The notes: a model not told the origin generated them from the sequence alone. Shown: positions 24,664 to 36,846, counted from the stretch's first letter. The stretch is DNA of 64,000 bases from Daphnia pulex (GCF_021134715.1 NC_060027.1:3348001-3412000); one strand, 5' to 3'. Made by a program: numbers and translations.

Positions 24664-27600
24664 TCATTCGGAACGTTTCTTTTTAGTTTCGTCGCCTAAC
24701 TCTTCTTCAACGGAAAGAGCTCGTCGCTTGGGACTGCTAGTGCCGTCTTCGTTATGGGGTACGGCCGGGTAAGCTGTCGCCGAATCCGGCATGGAACTGG
24801 CAGCAGCAGCAGCAGCGGCAGCGGTTGCTGCTCGCGATTGATGGGCCCGTAGAGTAGCCAACCGCCATTCCAAGGCGTTGAACAACGTTTCCGTGTCTTT
24901 GAGACTAGCCTAAATGCCAAAAAGGGAACTCGATTATTACAGAACTTTGTATCGCTGCTTTGTAATAGCTACCATAAGAAGAAAAACGCGAATCTGATCG
25001 CCATCCACGGCTGTCATTCGAATACTTTTGCTGCTCGTTTTGTCAATCGTCATCTCTGCCCATATCTAGAACGAAATCGATGTCAAAGAATGGCAATAAA
25101 GAACAGTTATATACCATGCGGGCATACCTTGGTGTTGAGAATAACGCGGAGACAACCCTGTGTCCTCATCACCAGCCTTGACTGCAGTGCGTGATTATCG
25201 AGCTGTTTATCGTTGAGTCTTAAAGTTCCACGGCCACGCTCTATCCATGTGCCTGTAGGTTTACAAGAGTTGACCGAGGTCATGTACCGTCCTTGCAACT
25301 TCAAATGGAAGATGATGTTTACCTTGAACCTTATCAAAAGTGAAGAGCTTGCCATAAACCTGCAGGGCGTTCTGTTCGTCCTCTTCACCCGTGACAACAG
25401 TTACTTCGTCGTATTTGCGTTTTGCAGCTCGCGCTTCCTCCAACTCCCGAGCTGAATCCGATAGGGTCTTGCTTGCCGCTATTCCATTAGTTGAAGCTGT
25501 TTCGGATTCAGTTTTCTCCTAAAGAACCGAATATACACTTAATGTAACACTACCAATTCCAAACATTATCGACGGCAATTTACCTTAGGAATAACGGTAA
25601 ATAGATTAGCATTAGATTCAGCACCATTGGATGTAGGTTCTGTAGAGGTGTGATTAGGGTTCTGAAAGAGAAACAAAAGTTATTTCATAATTCCAAGAAA
25701 AGTAAATAGGGCAGACGCCATACCGCTACTCTTTCGTGAAGCTTCTGTCCAAACACGAAGTTGGCACAAGCAGTGGGAGTAGGAGGGGCAGGGTTGGCAA
25801 CAGAAGGAACTGAGGTCACTGTAGTTGAGAAGAGACTGCCGGAAGTAAGAGATGGGCGTGGGACGGCCGACGGAATAACTGATTCTGCAGCTGCTGCATC
25901 CGACAATGTAGCCGGAATTGTAGCCAATTCAGAAGCTTCGTCACTACCCTCGCCGGCGGCGGCTGGAGCATTTGATGATGCAGCACTGACGTTGTTTAAT
26001 CGAGAGGGTATCAGGAGTGTCGGTTTGGTTTCGGTCGCATCGGTTCCCGAGTCGCGTCGGGGTCCGGGCTGCTGGGCTGTGGGTGACTCTTCGACCGAAA
26101 AATCAACCGCTCTTGAAAAAGGATTTCCCAATGTGGCTGGCTTCAAAATGCTATGGTTTTGGGAATTCCCGGACGACGTAAAAGAATTCCCCGTTCCGAT
26201 GAGAGACGGACGCAGTAGCGGTTTAGAGGAACCGTTACATTCTGAGGCATCTAAAAATCCAAAATATGTTGGTCAGTGTAAACAAATGTGAATAACTGGT
26301 CAGTCTGTTTTTATTACCATGAGACTCTTTGAGGGAATGGCTTGTTGAAGACGAAGCAGACAATCCGACAGCTTGAACCGAATTGGAGGAGTTGCAAGGA
26401 GACGAAGCTGTAGCACCAAATTTACTGGGCGCTATGATGGAAGCGGACGAATTGTTTACTGTGTCACCGCTATTCTCATTGTTCACTCGACCAGGAGAGC
26501 TTCGAACGGCAAACGGGTTGTTTCCGGCTCCGGTTATAATCTTTGGACTCGAAAATACCGATCCACCTGTCATAAGAAATCAACGTTCGAGTTTCAATCA
26601 ATTTGATTACACAAGTGTGGACAAAATCAAAACGACTAAAAATAGAATTGGCATAGTCTAGCCCATCAAACGCATGCAGTTAGATGCAAGACACAGTATG
26701 ATAACGAGATAAAACCCTACTCAGCATATTCGGTTATAAATAATAAGAATTCGTACTTAATCGACGATACTGGGAGCAGTATTTCATTGCGGGCGGCCAG
26801 CCGTAGCTGATGCCCGCTGAATGATGATGACCAAACAGCTTGCCGATCAGGTACAAGCCCACACGCAGAAAAAATAATACGCGCGGCGAGTGGATTGCAC
26901 AAAATTCAAACGGAACGCGCCGCCGACTAGGAATGAAGCGGACTGAACCGTACCCGGACAAGGTCTGTGCCGAACTGCGTGAAAACTTTCGAGTCGAGCT
27001 ATTTCCAACAACAGGAGGCTCGCCAACAGATCCGGCAAAATTGCTTTCGAGTAAGGTCGCGTTCTACGACGCTCAACCGCCAAAACCGATTCCGGCCGCT
27101 TCAAGTCGTTCAAGGGCGATAAGAGGGGGTTTGATCCAGCGGCGACAAAGAAAAGTGGTATATCGAGCAGAGCTTTCCTGAAGGCCGGGGTACATTCCTC
27201 GCAGCCGAACACCTAGCAATAAAGAGATGCAACGATTGGCTCTATTCTCCTCAACCGCATATCTTTTTTTTTCATTTCATCTCTTGCATCACTATGCATT
27301 CAACGCAATTTCCCAAAAATCGATAGACCAACCTTGTCCCTTTCCGGCTAAATCAAATTTTAACTACGGTCTGCCGACAAAAAAAAAATTGATTTAAAAT
27401 TCCATTTCAAATGAGATACGAAGAATAAAGACCGGATGAATGAAAGCTTCCTAAATTGCACGTAGACTACATTATTATCAGTTTCTACATCCAGTTAGAA
27501 CTGGATGTAATAAAATCGTTTCACGTTCTGTTCAGTGTTCACCTGTAATTCACATTGGACTTGGCCAGTTCCAGCCGGATTGATCAATCTTACGTATCCC

Positions 27601-29555
27601 AGGGCAAGACTTTTGACTCCCTTATCTGAATAGCAACAAAATTGAAGGTAGCGAAATGAAACAAAGTACGATTTGAGACGGCATGTTATTAACAGTAGTT
27701 AAGACTTCTTGGTATAGAAGGTGCAGCACGGTCCCGCCCATCCCCTTGATTTCCGCCATGTACGCTGTAAAAAGGAAACAAGAAGAAAAGGAGAAGGTTG
27801 TGTTGTTGGCAAGGCTGAAGTAGGTCAGCAGCATAGACGAACCTGAAACCGGAGCTAACCGGTTATAAGCTGTTTGGACGTTTGCGAACTTTCAAGCAAC
27901 TCTTTCCTTCTAGTCTCCTACCAACCTTGGCCTTCATCTCCGCCTCCCCGTTGCTTACTCAAATACCCTACAGCACGCGACCAAACGACGAGCTAGCTCA
28001 AGGTTAAGAAAGCTTGTATACAAATGACGACGATAGAAAGAGGACATGATTGGTCAATTCGCATTGCAGTGAACCACGTAATCGCAATCGAACAACAAGA
28101 GTAAATAACAAGAATTAGCTAATGCCTGACTCACGAACGTTGATGGCAATTCTAGAACCAAAAGAAGCAAGCTGAATTAATCGTGATCCACACCGAAATA
28201 TGACAGATTGCACAACGAAGAATTCACAACCCTTGATGATTGTGACAACGACGCCAAAGCAACGGCTGTGGAAGTTAACCTGACGCTTTCTTCTTAACAA
28301 TGTCGGTAGTATTGCAAGAAGTGATGGAACGCCCTGTATGGCGACTGCGCGTCACGGTCAGTCCCAAACGACTGGCTCAGACCAGTCGATTCCAACCAAG
28401 TCTCGCAAAAGGCAAGCCCGCTTCACTTCGCTTTAGAAGGGGAAATGGACTGAAAGCTGAGACCACCCTTTAATTCGCGCAAGGACCAAGGACGTGTGAC
28501 TGTACAATGCGCAGATCTAAAAGGGCAAGATGCAATTAACAGAATAGATCAACTTGGCTGTAATGTGAAGAATATAACCGTGTAGAATCACCTCCGATGC
28601 CCTGCATTTTAATAATACACACGTAGCACTACATTAGAGATTATCTAATCTTTCAACGGTAGCAGGACGAATGAAATAAATATTTCCATAGCATTTCAGC
28701 CTTTCAGAACTGAATTTTAAAAGACAATGTTATGGAAGAGGATCTTAGTATAATTTCTGGAGCTGAAGTCTTGCCTTTACCATTCCAAAGCATTCCACGA
28801 GAGCAATAACATTAGAAGTTGCGACAAAGTTATTACTCTTTCAGGTATGTGAAAAGAAAAATGTGCACACTTTCCTCGTAAAGGAAATACTTAACTTGTG
28901 CAAAATGCAAGTGCAAATACTATCGCTAGTCCATTTTTCTAAATAAAGGAGACTACCTAACTACTTTGTTGACAAGAAGTCAGAATGTAACAGTTGTCAT
29001 TCGACAGGATCCAAATTCATAATGCCTTTCTAAAAGCAAATGAATTTCTTGGAGGGAGGTTATATCTTGATGGTATGAAGAAGCTTTACAACTCTAACAC
29101 AGCAAACAAATAAATTACTGAAGTGTAGGTGAGAAAATGATTTTACCTGAATTACATGTTGATGGTGAACCGTTTACTGGATCGGGGTTATGTTCTGATG
29201 GACTGGAGTTTGTCTCCACTTCAGGTCTGACATCAGTACCTACAAAATACAATGTATGGTCAATAAAAGTGAAGACTATAGTTGATAAGGAAAAAACAAA
29301 CAAAACAAGTAAAACATGCTAAAATTTGCAATGCGTCGTTCTCACACAACAGCGTCGTAACGTCTTGCGAGTGCTCGTCTTTACTCATGTCTGACCAACT
29401 TTTACTTTAAGACATTCAACCAAATGAAAACTTTTTAACAGTAACGAGAAAATCTACAGCTCAAACTGCGATTGCTAGAAACTTAATCGACGTAGTGTTT
29501 GTAACACACATGAGGTTTTCAATTTTAAGTAACGTTTACCTTCAAAAGACGCCAT
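24664..29555 (-). CDS. RANBP3: Ran-binding protein 3 (RanBP3)
   Basis: Nine coding exons on the minus strand (29540-29555, 29147-29239, 26318-26566, 25724-26250, 25584-25661, 25323-25518, 25128-25252, 24973-25065, 24664-24909) join in phase to 540 residues. The first coding exon is only 16 bases (MASFE plus one base). The N-terminal half is Ser/Asn-rich with NPF motifs; FVFGQKLHERV at about 284-294 matches the FVFGQ motif of animal RanBP3. A Ran-binding domain spans about 365-475, with GKLFTFDK, WIERGRGTLRLND, QSRLVMRTQG and IWAEMTIDK. An alanine run and a basic tail (SPKRR, KKKR) follow. The family binds RanGTP and CRM1 in the nucleus and promotes export-complex assembly. Length is close to the human protein. 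The alanine run is coded by mixed GCN codons. Confidence 0.95.
26567..29146. other. RanBP3 first coding introns with unexplained GC-rich, exon-like sequence
   Basis: RanBP3 exon 2 (ending 29147) joins exon 3 (starting 26566) perfectly in phase, so this 2.6 kb is intron. Yet parts look coding-like. At 26840-27210 both strands are open for more than 110 codons. On the minus strand a block near 27545-27612 lies between an acceptor-like ATTCAG and a donor-like ACAG/GTGAAC and reads DKGVKSLALGYVRLINPAGT. Near 27690-27770 another block begins MAEIKGMGGTVLHLLYQEVL. Near 28120-28140 TTCTAG and GTGAGT flank a tiny block. I could not join these or recognise a family. They may be alternative RanBP3 exons, a nested gene, a pseudogene or chance. 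Confidence 0.25.
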
Positions 29556-29772
29556 TTTGAATGTTCTTTTTCAGAAGTTGACATGTCGTTGTATTTACGG
29601 TTTAGCTGTCTATTTTTATTTTATTAGAAAAAATAATAAGAAAAGTAAAATGTAAACCAACATTAATATTGGCAGTTTTAATAAATATTTGTTTATTTAT
29701 TTTTAAATTCTGGATTATATTTATATTGTAATTTTGAAGAAAAAAAATTCATGAATGAGCAAACAGCCAAGG

Positions 29773-30057
29773 CTATGGCAGAGCAATAGATACCTGGTCG
29801 GTTCTCGGCCGTGTTGGCTTCCCCATCTCGATTTTAGGGTAAACGTGGTCCGATTTTCAGGGGGTTTTAGGGCGGGGCCTGTCATTGGAAACTAGAAACA
29901 GAGCCATCTAGGCTCTCAAAAGTAGCTGAGCGTAGTAGCTGACACACTCACTAGAGCGCTCATTCCAGTTTCCAAATCGGACCACGTTTACCCTGAAACC
30001 GGGATAGGGAAGCCAACACAGCCGAGAACCGACCAGGGATTCTATAGCTCTGGCTAT
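29773..30057. mobile_element. Fold-back element with about 90-bp inverted arms
   Basis: The left arm (about 29773-29862) and right arm (about 29968-30057) are reverse complements with some mismatches: both contain CCTGGTCGGTTCTCGGC, TGTTGGCTTCCC and AGGGTAAACGTGGTCCGAT in opposite orientation. The loop of about 100 bases holds a smaller palindrome (GAGCCATCTAGGCTC). There is no open frame for a transposase. It resembles non-autonomous inverted-repeat elements. It lies about 220 bases upstream of the RanBP3 start codon. Confidence 0.75.
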
Positions 30058-30326
30058 GGGGCTCTTCGGGATCTGTTTTATTTAGCCGATTTATCTGGCA
30101 ACGCAGCATGGCGCCAGTCTTTTTTGAGGGAAGAACGGGGAGAAGAGGGAGAATGGGACGAATGGGGGAGAAGAGGAAACGTGGGTCCCCTTTTTTTTCG
30201 TACGCCCTCCTCCCTCCCACTCGTCCCATTCTCCCTCTTCTCCCCGTTCTTCCCTCAAAAAAGACTGGCGCCATGCTGCGTTGCCAGATAAATCGGCTAA
30301 ATAAAACAGATCCCGAAGAGCCCCAT
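30056..30326. mobile_element. Near-perfect palindromic element, 113-bp arms
   Basis: The left arm (30056-30168) and right arm (30214-30326) are almost identical reverse complements, starting ATGGGGCTCTTCGGG and ending CCCGAAGAGCCCCAT. The arms include TGGCGCCAGTC and a purine-rich GGGAAGAACGGGGAGAAG stretch. The spacer is about 45 bases of CT- and GA-rich sequence. High arm identity suggests recent origin or gene conversion. It abuts the diverged fold-back at 29773-30057, apparently sharing its last bases, so it may be inserted at or have grown from that end. Long open frames across it on both strands are by-products of the palindrome. Confidence 0.85.
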
Positions 30327-30914
30327 TTACATACGACGAATGACGAATGGAAAACTAGCTCCACGTCGCGCAAATGATTTTCTTTTTTAACGTAGTACAC
30401 AAATAAGTTATTTCCACACGTATACTCTAGCCCGATGGACTCGATACACTGCAAAGTGCAAATGTTTAAAATCTTGTAGACTGATCGATAGATCTGCTCA
30501 GTAAAATAAGGGCAATGGCTCTGCAATCTTCTGAAAATATTTTGTCCCGCCAACATATGATGAGTAAAATATTTTTTACACAGTCGTGTGAAAGATTGTT
30601 TTCCAATATGCATAATATATATTTCTTAATTATTATTTAGTCGCTAGTATTAAATATTACGCTGCTTTTGTTAAATATTGAGAGCAATCGAGTTACATAA
30701 ATATAACGTGATTCTCGGCCACACACGGAGATAACACGCATGAGAGTTTCTTTTTTCCCAAATGAGCTGTCAGTCAAGGTAATTAACTGTCCATCATCGT
30801 CATGAAGCAGGTCAAAGTCACTAGACGAAATAAATTTAATAAATCAGACTTCATGATGAAATGTTTTTATTGAACGTGCACTGTAAGATGCTGACTGTCA
30901 AATGCATATTATGT
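30327..30914. other. AT-rich spacer downstream of carboxypeptidase 1
   Basis: No gene seen. The segment near 30840-30914 is probably the 3' untranslated region of the minus-strand carboxypeptidase gene. Confidence 0.45.
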
Positions 30915-33339
30915 CTAAGGCAATTTAGCAGCGATCTCCTTAGCCATGGCTTTGAGTCCGTTGAAGGTCTCGGTGGCTGTGGGCAAAATCAACCTGGGGG
31001 GCAGCTCAAAACCTAAAAATGAAGGTTTTAATTATGAATTCATAACTGACTGGAAAAGAATTAAAATTAACCATAAAGGCCAGTATCGCGCAACTCCAGA
31101 GCGTACGAGTACAGCACTCCTTCAGCATCGTAGGTCCAATCAATTGAACCACCGGAAGCCAGATCTATGGCGATAAACACAATTGATAGAGCATGATAGA
31201 ATTCTCACACCAAATGTGAATTTGTCCACTTACAAATGGTGTCAGCGATGTTTCCGTACTGGAATACGGTACCGTAGGTGGCCGTCAAAGCTGTATTCAC
31301 CAAATTGAAGTCATTTTAAAATGTGTGTGTTAGCCCTTGAAACCTGATATATAATAATTTCTGTTAAATATTAATCTTACCGTTGACAGAGATGCCCATC
31401 ACGCGATACTTGAAAATTTCAAAAAGAAAATGTTTTAATTTTACGTGTTGCAAGACACAATTAGGCTAGTGGTTATTATACCATTTCAGTGTAATCGGCA
31501 GGAAGTGTACTCTGAGAACCGTATGGGCTCATCCAAAGTTGAGAGTAAGTGTGGATTGAAACGGCGGCAACAACACGTCCCTTGTTGGCGATAATGAGAT
31601 CTATACAAATAAACGAATAAATTTATAAACAAACATGATAAAATACAAAAAAACTTTTGAAAATTTACCGCGCATGGCAGAGGCTTCTTCGGTAGAAAAG
31701 GCATATGGGCCATGGAAACTAAGAAAAAAGAAAATAAATAAAGTTAGCTATCTACGTTGGTGAAGAATCTATGTGATTTGTCTCACGTGTCGGAGCAGCC
31801 GTTGGCAGAAGCTCCAGGTCCACCGAATCCAGCGTCGAAGTTGCGGTTGGGGTCAGTGCCATAGCAGAGTCCTCCGTTCTTGAAGTTAAAATCAATGTAA
31901 GATAAATCAAATTAATGTTCCATCCACTTATTTAAAAAAAGAAGAGCTTTTATTTACCGGGGAGCGGTTTTTACGCCACAAGCGATCCTGCAATCAGAAA
32001 AAAATAGTTTGAATCATTTTTTTTTTTTAAATCTAGCACGATCATTTTATCTGTCAAATATACCGTGGTCCAGGTGTAATCGTAACCATCGGGATTAGAA
32101 ACGGGAGTGATGAGCCAGTCAGCATAGTCCAGCAGTGCAGTAATCTCGGCATCGGTACCGTATTTGGTGGTCAACTAAAAATAGGATTTCCATTATTAAA
32201 TCAGTCCTTAAAAAATAGAAGAGATATTAGAGGTAAAATTACCTCGTTCATCATAAAAAGACAAGTAGCGGGAGCGGCCCATTCTGCAATGTGAAAGAAA
32301 CCAAACATTTATCGATGGAAATACACAATGGTTTGATGATTTTACTGATTGATTATTGACTAGGGTTATTACCTCGGGCGTGCATGGCACATTCAAAGTA
32401 CATGACTGGCTTGGTAGCGCTACTTCCAGTGCTGATGGTAGCCATGATGATACCACGGCCTATTGATAGGTTAATTTAAGATCATGATTACAAAGTTGTT
32501 TTCTTTTTATTTTATTTCGTGGCACTGGAAATACCTTCGTAAGTGGTGCCAATAACTGAGGAAGAGACCAAAGGGCTTGTAGTAGCCAGCTCGTTCACGT
32601 AAGCTTCAATCTAATGTGGAATTATTAATTATTTTTAAATTAATGTAATAATTAAGATGTTTTAAAACAAAAAAGAAAAAACGTTAGTGTACTTCGGGGT
32701 AGGTGTGGTAGTTTTCAAAATCGAATGCTCGGCCTGAATGCATAGCACGGCGAAGAATGATGGCGCGCTCTTCATCTTCGATCTGTTTGCCGATATCGGA
32801 GAATCGAATCTATACATTTCAAAAATAAAAACGTTATCCAAAATTGATTTTAGATTTAAATTTCTTTGTAAACATTACAGTGTGAGACAGGGAGACACTG
32901 TTCAAAAGGTTGACCAAGAACTGGTAGCTAAAAATGAAGTAGAACAGGTAGAAATTTAAAATTTAAGTTCATGTAGATAACAAAGTGTTGAAATCGTTAC
33001 CGCGAAGGGCTGATGCGAATATCAACTGGTGCTCCCAGAGTGGATGGAGAGCTCCAGAAATCGTAAGCTTGTTCTTGCAACTTCAACAGAAAGCTCAACT
33101 GCACTTCTGTTTTGGGGACTACGCGGATCACCTTGTGTCTAAATGAGAAAATGGCGTGATTAAGGTCAAGGAAATATATTGAAAGAAAAATAAGACAACA
33201 ACGAAAAAAAAACCCCTATTATATATGAAATAGTCTTTTATGTATCGTGTCGTTTTATTATATAATACCCAGTGTAGTCGACTTTGGTAGCATTGGCCAG
33301 AGTGGCCAGAATGGCGAAAACGAGAAACAAAACCTTCAT
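30915..33339 (-). CDS. M14A zinc carboxypeptidase, digestive procarboxypeptidase A-like (copy 1)
   Basis: Sixteen exons join in phase to 418 residues: 33269-33339, 33001-33138, 32879-32927, 32693-32809, 32535-32610, 32373-32459, 32243-32283, 32064-32174, 31958-31987, 31787-31878, 31669-31718, 31482-31600, 31381-31408, 31234-31290, 31072-31164, 30915-31012. A signal peptide ([17 protein letters not shown]) is followed by an activation segment to about residue 110 and the peptidase domain. Zinc ligands are in HARE (H177, E180) and H304 (SIHTYSQ); R252 (DPNRNF) should bind the substrate carboxylate; Y356 and E379 (ALELRDTG) match Tyr248 and Glu270 of bovine enzyme. The residue matching position 255 is Ile (GGSIDW), typical of A-type preference for hydrophobic C-terminal residues. 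Secreted, probably into the gut lumen (inference). Neighbour copy 2 is a tandem duplicate. Confidence 0.95.
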
Positions 33340-33387
33340 GGTTGACACAGTCACTTTGTATACGAACGAAACTGGAAAAGCCCAAGC

Positions 33388-33427
33388 GACTCTGTTGGGA
33401 CGCACAAGAATTGCGCTTCTTTTTATA
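33388..33427 (-). promoter_or_regulatory. Core promoter of carboxypeptidase 1
   Basis: Read on the minus strand, TATAAAA (33421-33427) lies about 30 bases upstream of CCAACAGAGTCG (33388-33399), a likely initiator. The same TATA-plus-CAACAG arrangement occurs in front of copy 2, which supports the assignment. Confidence 0.6.
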
Positions 33428-33554
33428 CGATAGCCCTACTGATTTCATAGATACTGTTTCATTGCTACATCCGAGTCCAAACGAACAAGAAACGTGACGA
33501 TACATCCAGTATTGACATGCACTGAGTGACAGATTGAAGGATGGTAATCCCACA

Positions 33555-33672
33555 AGATAAGCATTTGCGCTTACCGTCTCGCATGTCTACAAATTGATAA
33601 AACCATCGATGTTTTTCCGTCTTCTAAACGGTAACATCAACAGCATTTGACAGCCCATAATCACTAGCATCC
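33555..33672. promoter_or_regulatory. Upstream element of carboxypeptidase 1 (GATA site and shared block)
   Basis: AGATAAG at 33555-33561 is a good GATA-factor site, a class known to drive gut genes in invertebrates. A conserved block starting TTGACAGCCCATAATCAC (33647-33672, ending CATCC) recurs upstream of copy 2 at 37090-37114 at a similar distance from the start codon, while surrounding sequence has diverged. Confidence 0.4.
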
Positions 33673-34352
33673 TGTATTGTTGACGAAATAACTTACCTTT
33701 GAGACACAGAGATGAAAATTGACACTGATATTATAACCAGTGCGTACATGTTTTATGATAACGCAACTCGGGTTCTATCGAGTTTATTTCTGTACACCAC
33801 GAGCTAGGATCATTAGTCAGCATTTTCTTCTTTTTAATTCAGGTCTCAGTACATTTGATTATTTAATGCGGTTTAAAATAATAAAATGTGGCGGCTGAAT
33901 GAGTTATAGGTTGACTAATGAAGAAGTGTCACGACTTTTTTGTTTGCCAAACTTATGTTCTTGTTAAATTTAATTAAGAAATTCCACAGGAATTTCCAGT
34001 TGAAAGTTTTATGTGGAAATTCCATCGAGAAAGCAATCAATAAAACAGTCTGAGGCTGTTCGCTCACTGGAAACGCTCACGATCATTTTAATAAGAACTG
34101 GTCGGTCAATTGCCCTTGTGGTTTGCACACACCCTTGTCCACTCCACTCGAGGCATTTCCTCGTATAATATTTCACACCGCTACATACAAATCTACTTTG
34201 TCTTTAATGTCTCGTTATATATAGTGAAACAAGTGCGTGGTGCATTAAGACAATTAGAGCTACACTACATATTCTACAATCGCTCGAAATGTATTACGAT
34301 CAATCTCAATTGCCATTATACATATTCCCTATTTCTTCCATTTCCATCGCAT

Positions 34353-36800
34353 CTACTGTAATTTGGCAGCGATCTCTTTAGCCATGGCTTTGAGTCCGTT
34401 GAAAGTCTCGGTGGCCGTAGGCAGAATCTGATCCGGAGGCAGCTCAAAAGCTATTTATAGACACATACACAAGAGTTTTCGTTAATAAATAATTAAGGCC
34501 ACAATTGGAAAGTGACGTTCGCTATAGAAATTACCATAGACGCCAGTGTCGCGGAGCTCTAGAGCGTAAGCGTAAACGACCCCTTCGCCCATGTAAGCAT
34601 AGTCAGTGGAACTACCGGATGCGATATCTACAGCCAAATACCAAATGATCAATATACTACGTGCAAAAAGAGAATTGCATGAGGTTTAAACTTACAAATG
34701 GTGTCGGCGATATTTCCGTACTGGAAGACAGTGCCATAAGTTGCCGTCAGAGCTTTGATAGACGGAAAACACATGTTAATACGTCAAATGGAAGATTATC
34801 TAAGAAATATAAGGGGGAACTTACCGTTGACAGAGATTTCCATCACGCGGAACTGCAATATTAGAAGTAAAGATTATTATTGCCACACTAGTGAAAATAA
34901 AATCAGGGAATAGCTATAAAGGTTAACCATTTCGGCGTAATCGGTGGGCAGGGCATTCTGATAACCGTAAGGACTCATCCACAACTGGGAGAAAGAGTGA
35001 ATCGTAATTGCGGCAACAACACGTCCTCTGTTAGCGGCCAAAACGTCTGTTGTTACGCAAACGATATGTAAAGTTTTCAATCAATTCCGAGCGTATAAAG
35101 GCATCATCAAATAAATGTTGTGAATTAACTTACCGCGGAAGGCGGAGGCCTCTTCTGTCGAGAAGGCGGACGGCCCGTGGTACCTGTGAATTATAGGACG
35201 GACCGTGCATGTTAATTTAGGACAAACTGCACGAATCCGTTTTAATTAATCAAACTCACGTGTCAGAGCATTCCAAATCAGATGCTCCGGGTCCACCGAA
35301 TCCGGCATCAAAGTTACGGTTAGGATCAGTGCCAAAGCAGGGACCCGAGTTCTATTAAATTTAGCAATTGATTCATTTGAAATTGACATTTAAAAAAATA
35401 CGTATCTTACCGGAGTTCGATTTTTGCGCCACAGACGATCCTGCAATCATTTTAAAAAGCAGATTTAAAAATGAAATCTCTTAATCATAAATTTACGTGA
35501 TGGATTATTTACCGTGGTCCAGGTGTACTCGTAACCATCGGGATTGGAAACGGGAGTGATGAGCCAGTCGGCGTAGTCCAGCAGTGCAGTAATCTCGGCA
35601 TCGGTACCGTATTTCGTAACAATCTGAAAAAATTTTTAGGAAATTTGAAATTTTTCCGAAATTTTTTGGAAGGGTTAACAAAAAAAAAATAAGTCCTTGA
35701 ATAAATAACAAGATTAATGACCTCATTCATCATGAAGAGACAAGTGGCAGGTGTAACCCATTCTGTAATATACATATTTTTTTTTTTCAAAAGGGAGGCA
35801 AAAATAAGAGTTTGAGATTGAAGTTTGTATTAATCAATCGTTTATACCTCGGGCGTGCATGGCACATTCAAAGTACATGACCGGTTTAGTAGCGCTACTT
35901 CCAGTGCTGAGTGTTGCCATAATAATACCTCGGCCTTACGGAAAAAAAAACAGAAAGAAAAGATTATGAAACAACTGTGTTATTTTAATCATTTTCTCTT
36001 GGACTGGCGTATATACGTACCTTCATAGGTGGTGCCAATAACCGAGGAAGACACCAAAGGGCTAGTTGTTGCCAGCTCATTTACAAAGGCCTCAATCTAA
36101 AATGGGCGGAAAATCTTTTTTGAATAGCTGAAGCATTTAAATAGACAGCCGATGGCGCAACACTTATTATTATTACCTCTGAATAAGTGTGATAGTTTTC
36201 AAAATCGAATGCCCGACCGGAGTGCATAGCCCTGCGAAGAATGATGGAGCGCTCTTCATCTTCAATGTGTTTGCCGATATCGGAGAATCGAATCTATACA
36301 TTAAAAAAATAAAACGTTAGACCCAAATTGAATTCAAATTTTAATTTGAAGCTCAAATTACGGTGTGGGTGAGGGACGCACTGTTCAAAGTGTTTATCAG
36401 GTATTGGTACCTAAGGGTTAATCATCAAAGATAAATGTATTCTTCAGGCATATGTTTTTGACGTCATTATATAAACGATATGTACCTTTGAGGGCTGACA
36501 CGAATATCAACCGGTTCTCCCAGTCTCGACGGTGAGCCCCAGAAATCGTAAGTTCCTTCTTGCAACTTCAACAGGAAGCGCAATTGTTCGTCGGTTTGCG
36601 GAACGACACGAATCACCTTGTGTCTTTAATAAGAAACGAAAAAATAAAAATGACGTCATTTAATTTAGGGAAATGAAATATAATTGAATGGAAGCATGAA
36701 TGAGCTTTCATCGTTTGTGTTATATATACCCAGTGTAATCGACTTTAGCAGCATTGGCCAGAGTGGCCAGAAGGGCGAAAACGAGAAACAAAACCTTCAT
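34353..36800 (-). CDS. M14A zinc carboxypeptidase, procarboxypeptidase-like (copy 2)
   Basis: Sixteen exons (36730-36800, 36486-36623, 36362-36410, 36177-36293, 36021-36096, 35848-35934, 35722-35762, 35513-35623, 35411-35440, 35260-35351, 35134-35183, 34928-35046, 34825-34852, 34696-34752, 34535-34627, 34353-34450) give 418 residues, every exon identical in length to copy 1. Signal peptide [17 protein letters not shown], activation segment, HARE (H177, E180), H304 (TIHSFSQ) and ALELRDTG (E379) are intact, so it should be active. In the specificity pocket copy 1 reads SGGSIDW but this copy SGSSTDY: the position matching bovine 255 is Thr, not the Ile of A-type or Asp of B-type enzymes. The Tyr after His304 is Phe here. 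Substrate preference has probably shifted (inference). Confidence 0.95.
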
Positions 36801-36846
36801 GATTTAACAGAATCACTTTTAACCGATTCAAAACTTACAAAAACGA

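Noticed and set aside
25761..26291. 176-codon plus-strand open frame
   Set aside because: It is antisense to RanBP3 exon 4, whose minus-strand frame is phase-consistent with flanking exons and carries the FVFGQ motif.
29960..30613. 217-codon minus-strand open frame (and the 89-codon plus-strand frame at 30108)
   Set aside because: Both mainly translate the palindromic element. The two frames share the same peptides because the arms are reverse complements, so they are not genes.
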